Shown: positions 40,492 to 42,675 of the stretch, piece by piece
Layout of the letters: each line of letters starts with the position of its first letter
Numbering within the stretch: the first letter of the stretch is position 1
DNA from: an uncultured Bacteroidales bacterium
Lineage (GTDB): Bacteria > Bacteroidota > Bacteroidia > Bacteroidales > UBA932
Assembly (NCBI GenBank): GCA_946187865.1
Contig: CAMHST010000022.1
Coordinates: forward strand, 1-42,675
Direction: 5' to 3'
DNA length: 42,675 nt
Made by a program: the position numbers and the translations under genes
Notes under the pieces: generated by a model
Database searches by the model: none
The model's input: only the letters and a program-made list of their open reading frames with translations
What the model was told of the DNA's origin: nothing

Positions 40492-41079
40492 ATGATGATA
40501 GAGAACAAGACCCTTGACTCCCTCCGCGGGAGAGACATTATCCTTTTCGTTGCGGACAGTGACGAGATCTCCGAGTCCGACGTCCGTTTTCCCGTCGTCT
40601 ATACCGGCATGGGAAAGATACGTATGTACAGTGCCCTAGTGAAATGGTATGAGTCGCGGCAGCATGACGTGAAGCCCATCATCCTCAACATCGGAAGTGC
40701 CGGATCGGCCAAGTATCCGATAGGAGAGATCGTGAACGTGGGGAGTTTTGTCAACGGAGGCAGCGAGCTCATCTATGACCGCATAGACCTTCCTGTGGAG
40801 GGAGCTACGGTGTTCTCCGGCGACTACTTCATGAGCACACAGACCTTCCCCCCGGAGCAGGTGAAGGCCCTCTCCGCGCAATACGACCTCTTTGACATGG
40901 AGGCCTATGCCGCCGCCCTCTTCTGCAAGGAGAGAGGCCTTCCGTTCTACTGCCTGAAGGCGGTCTCCGACAACCTTGACGGAACGCTCAAGGACTGGCG
41001 CGGAATCCTCGGAGACATCCGGGAGAAATTCGTGGAACTGCTCAAAACGGTGGACAGTAGTGGACAAGATTTGTCTTAG
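40492..41079 (+). CDS. Nucleosidase/phosphorylase-superfamily protein (MTA/SAH nucleosidase-like)
   Basis: A 195-aa protein of the PNP/UDP phosphorylase superfamily. It shows VVYTGMGK (the GxG near the active site), ILNIGSAGS, the FDMEAYAAALF block equivalent to the substrate-binding MEG/MEA motif, and KAVSDNLDG equivalent to the catalytic RxxSDxAD. It is shorter than MTA/SAH nucleosidases (about 230 aa), lacking part of the N-terminus, so the base specificity is uncertain. Its end overlaps the convergent barrel gene by 4 bases. Confidence 0.75.
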   Translation: MMIENKTLDSLRGRDIILFVADSDEISESDVRFPVVYTGMGKIRMYSALVKWYESRQHDVKPIILNIGSAGSAKYPIGEIVNVGSFVNGGSELIYDRIDLPVEGATVFSGDYFMSTQTFPPEQVKALSAQYDLFDMEAYAAALFCKERGLPFYCLKAVSDNLDGTLKDWRGILGDIREKFVELLKTVDSSGQDLS

Positions 41080-41702
41080 AGTCGCCAGCCGCAGATGAAC
41101 ATGATGTTATGGAGATGGACGCTGCCGCTTACGCTGTATTCTGGGTACTGACGCAACATGTTCCGGAGGCCGACACTGGCTTCAAATCCCCACTGCCAAT
41201 GCTTCCCGCTTTGGAAGACAATGCTTGGCTGTAGGCCGATATCCCATCGTTTGAACTTCTCCTTTCCGTTCCTTGGATCATTCGGATCGGCATCGATGTA
41301 GTATGTATCAGGTGAAACCATATATGAGAACTGAGGCCCAAGGCCGATAACCATCTTTGTCTCTTCAGAAATCAAGTGGTAACGTGCCTGGCAGAACAAA
41401 TCAGCCATGGACATCCCCTCCGGGTCTCCGCCGACCCAACCGATATGATTAACCTCTCCAAGTTGGGCACGAATGCCTGCTCCAGGCATCAGGGACCATT
41501 TGTCACCCAGTTTTACATCAAGTCCATAGGATAATCTCAATACGGCTCCAGGAAAGACATTACTAGCACGGTTGCCGGTCTCTCCGAAGAGACCGGCTCC
41601 GATCATAATATGATTCTCCAGCCTTTTTTGCGAGGGTTGGGTCTGTGACCAAGCTGGAATTCCCGCCAACATTGTAAGAACGATGATGATGATTCGTTTC
41701 AT
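41076..41702 (-). CDS. Outer-membrane beta-barrel protein
   Basis: A 208-aa protein with a signal peptide (GIPAWSQ). Alternating hydrophobic strands (HIMIGAGLFGE, AVLRLSYGLDVKLG, KMVIGLGPQFSYMV, WQWGFEASVGLRN) and the final aromatic strand (HNIMFICGWRL) indicate an eight-to-ten-strand porin-like barrel. The ATG overlaps the serpin stop in an ATGA junction, so it is translated after the serpin. The function is unknown. Confidence 0.72.
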   Translation of the reverse strand: MKRIIIIVLTMLAGIPAWSQTQPSQKRLENHIMIGAGLFGETGNRASNVFPGAVLRLSYGLDVKLGDKWSLMPGAGIRAQLGEVNHIGWVGGDPEGMSMADLFCQARYHLISEETKMVIGLGPQFSYMVSPDTYYIDADPNDPRNGKEKFKRWDIGLQPSIVFQSGKHWQWGFEASVGLRNMLRQYPEYSVSGSVHLHNIMFICGWRL

Positions 41703-42675
41703 TTCCCGCTGTATTTACCAGCAAAGAGAACGGCTCCCGTACTGGATTCGGTGATAAGGTAGAGGAAAGGATGGTCGGCATGGAAGACGATATGGTCCCC
41801 TGGACCGGCCGATGTGGCGAGCATTCCTGCACTGGAGACAACTGCTGCCTCGGTTCCTTCCTCATCGACCTTGATGACGGCATCCTGCTGGACAAAACTA
41901 AGACATAGGGCGCTACCAGACATTGCCTTGAAGTTAGCCTTGATGGCGTCGAAGGCAGATGGCATACCCATCGCAGAGAGAATGTCATTTAGGTCGATGT
42001 GGAATTTGGTCTCAAATTTTGGCAGCCATAGATCAACGTCGCAAGAGACCTGGTTGGAAATAAAGGCATCCCATTCCTTGCCATTCAAATAACTCGTCAC
42101 ATCGGCAATTGTCCTGCCCTCGGCAGGAAGAATAACCATCATAGAATAGACGCCATTACCGTAAGGAAGGCGGACAACGCGCATAACATCATTGTCTTGA
42201 TAAAGGAAACTCTTTTCTATCTTCATCATCTGTACGCTGGTCTTTGCCCCGTTCTCAGCCGTAAAAGTCTCACTGGAAGTGTTTCCCTTGGGGAATTTCT
42301 GTTTCCACTCACTTTTGAAATACATCGCGTTCATCAAGTATGCAAACATATAGGGATTTACGTTCTTGATGATTTCGGGAACCAGGCCGTTTGTTTTGTC
42401 GGAACACCACTTGTTGATTTTTTTTGTAGTGCCGGCATTATCGTCGAAATCCATATTGGCCACTTCTGCATCATAGTATTTTCCTACAGTCGACTTGTAG
42501 CTGTCCAGCAATTGATACTTTTGGTTTACGACTATAGCATTGGCAATGGCCAACTTGGTTTTCTTGTCCATATCGGGAAGCTGCTGCAGCATGGCCTGGC
42601 AGTATTCGTTGACGGCATCCACCTCTCCGGCTCCGTAACCCAGTACGCTGCAGATTTCATCGGCCGTCTGCCCCT
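41699..42675 (-). CDS. Serpin-family protease inhibitor, N-terminus outside the window
   Basis: The frame is open to the right edge (GQTADEICSVLGYG is the first visible part), so only the C-terminal ~325 residues are seen. Serpin landmarks are present: MNAMYFKSEWKQKF, DVMRVVRLPYG, the hinge EEGTEAAVVSSAGM and the C-terminal HPFLYLITESSTGAVLFAGK. The hinge has the small residues of inhibitory serpins. Counting from the hinge Gly as P15 puts P1 at about Thr in MLATSAG, which suggests elastase- or subtilisin-like targets; this is inference. Composition is lower in GC than most of the window (sampled lines 40% and 50%). Confidence 0.88.
   Translation of the reverse strand, partial: GQTADEICSVLGYGAGEVDAVNEYCQAMLQQLPDMDKKTKLAIANAIVVNQKYQLLDSYKSTVGKYYDAEVANMDFDDNAGTTKKINKWCSDKTNGLVPEIIKNVNPYMFAYLMNAMYFKSEWKQKFPKGNTSSETFTAENGAKTSVQMMKIEKSFLYQDNDVMRVVRLPYGNGVYSMMVILPAEGRTIADVTSYLNGKEWDAFISNQVSCDVDLWLPKFETKFHIDLNDILSAMGMPSAFDAIKANFKAMSGSALCLSFVQQDAVIKVDEEGTEAAVVSSAGMLATSAGPGDHIVFHADHPFLYLITESSTGAVLFAGKYSGK

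Noticed and set aside
1..42675. CRISPR array, IS element or prophage
   Set aside because: No regularly spaced repeats with unique spacers, no transposase, integrase or structural phage genes were seen on either strand.

Overview
The window is a gene-dense piece of a GC-rich Bacteroidetes chromosome, most likely a gut or rumen Bacteroidales (inference). The taxon call rests on repeated TTTG-N18..20-TAnnTTTG promoters (the Bacteroidetes sigma-ABfr consensus), weak or absent Shine-Dalgarno sequences, many SPII lipoproteins, and a battery of plant-polysaccharide glycosidases (GH3, GH31, GH43, GH51, GH95). No rRNA, tRNA, CRISPR array, transposase or phage gene was recognised.

Layout. 1-1470: AT-richer accessory segment. 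A lone lipoprotein gene is flanked by a perfect 31-bp direct repeat; each copy lies in a short coding-like block beside a strong hairpin. Other small repeats surround it. 1468-3130: an exported cyclohexadienyl-dehydratase/solute-binding-like lipoprotein overlapped by a phosphotransferase-fold kinase. 3145-4958: two lipoprotein genes on the minus strand, one a two-HKD phospholipase D-like protein. 5137-10495: one operon, hypB - 941-aa Fe-S/flavin oxidoreductase - hypA - small membrane protein - polytopic tryptophan-rich membrane protein, closed by a strong terminator. Nickel-chaperone genes with no hydrogenase or urease structural gene in sight make this the most intriguing locus.

10706-29847: carbohydrate region. 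A GH51 on plus converges on a minus-strand operon GH43 > GH31 > GH51 > GH31 > GH95. A histidine-type acid phosphatase (plus) and a minus-strand GH3 plus coupled secreted protein follow. Together the enzymes suit trimming of arabinosyl, xylosyl and fucosyl (or L-galactosyl) side chains of xyloglucan- or arabinoxylan-like glycans. No SusC/SusD pair, sensor/regulator or endo-acting backbone enzyme is in the window, so this is an accessory exo-enzyme cluster rather than a complete PUL.

29969-42675: mostly housekeeping and small genes: VanX-type D-Ala-D-Ala dipeptidase, YqeY, an intergenic region with GTGCACC palindromes, LD-carboxypeptidase followed by a Y-family polymerase with a TTG start, a small exported protein with its own promoter and terminator, a Na/Pi cotransporter, SugE-type SMR pump, YccF, D-aminoacyl-tRNA deacylase, DUF4250 with a serine hydrolase, a minimal two-gene ABC module, an unlisted 31-aa membrane microprotein, a nucleosidase-like protein, and a serpin-barrel protein pair running off the right edge. 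Gene packing is very tight: several convergent pairs are separated by only a few bases or overlap, and several neighbours are joined by ATGA or TAATG overlaps.
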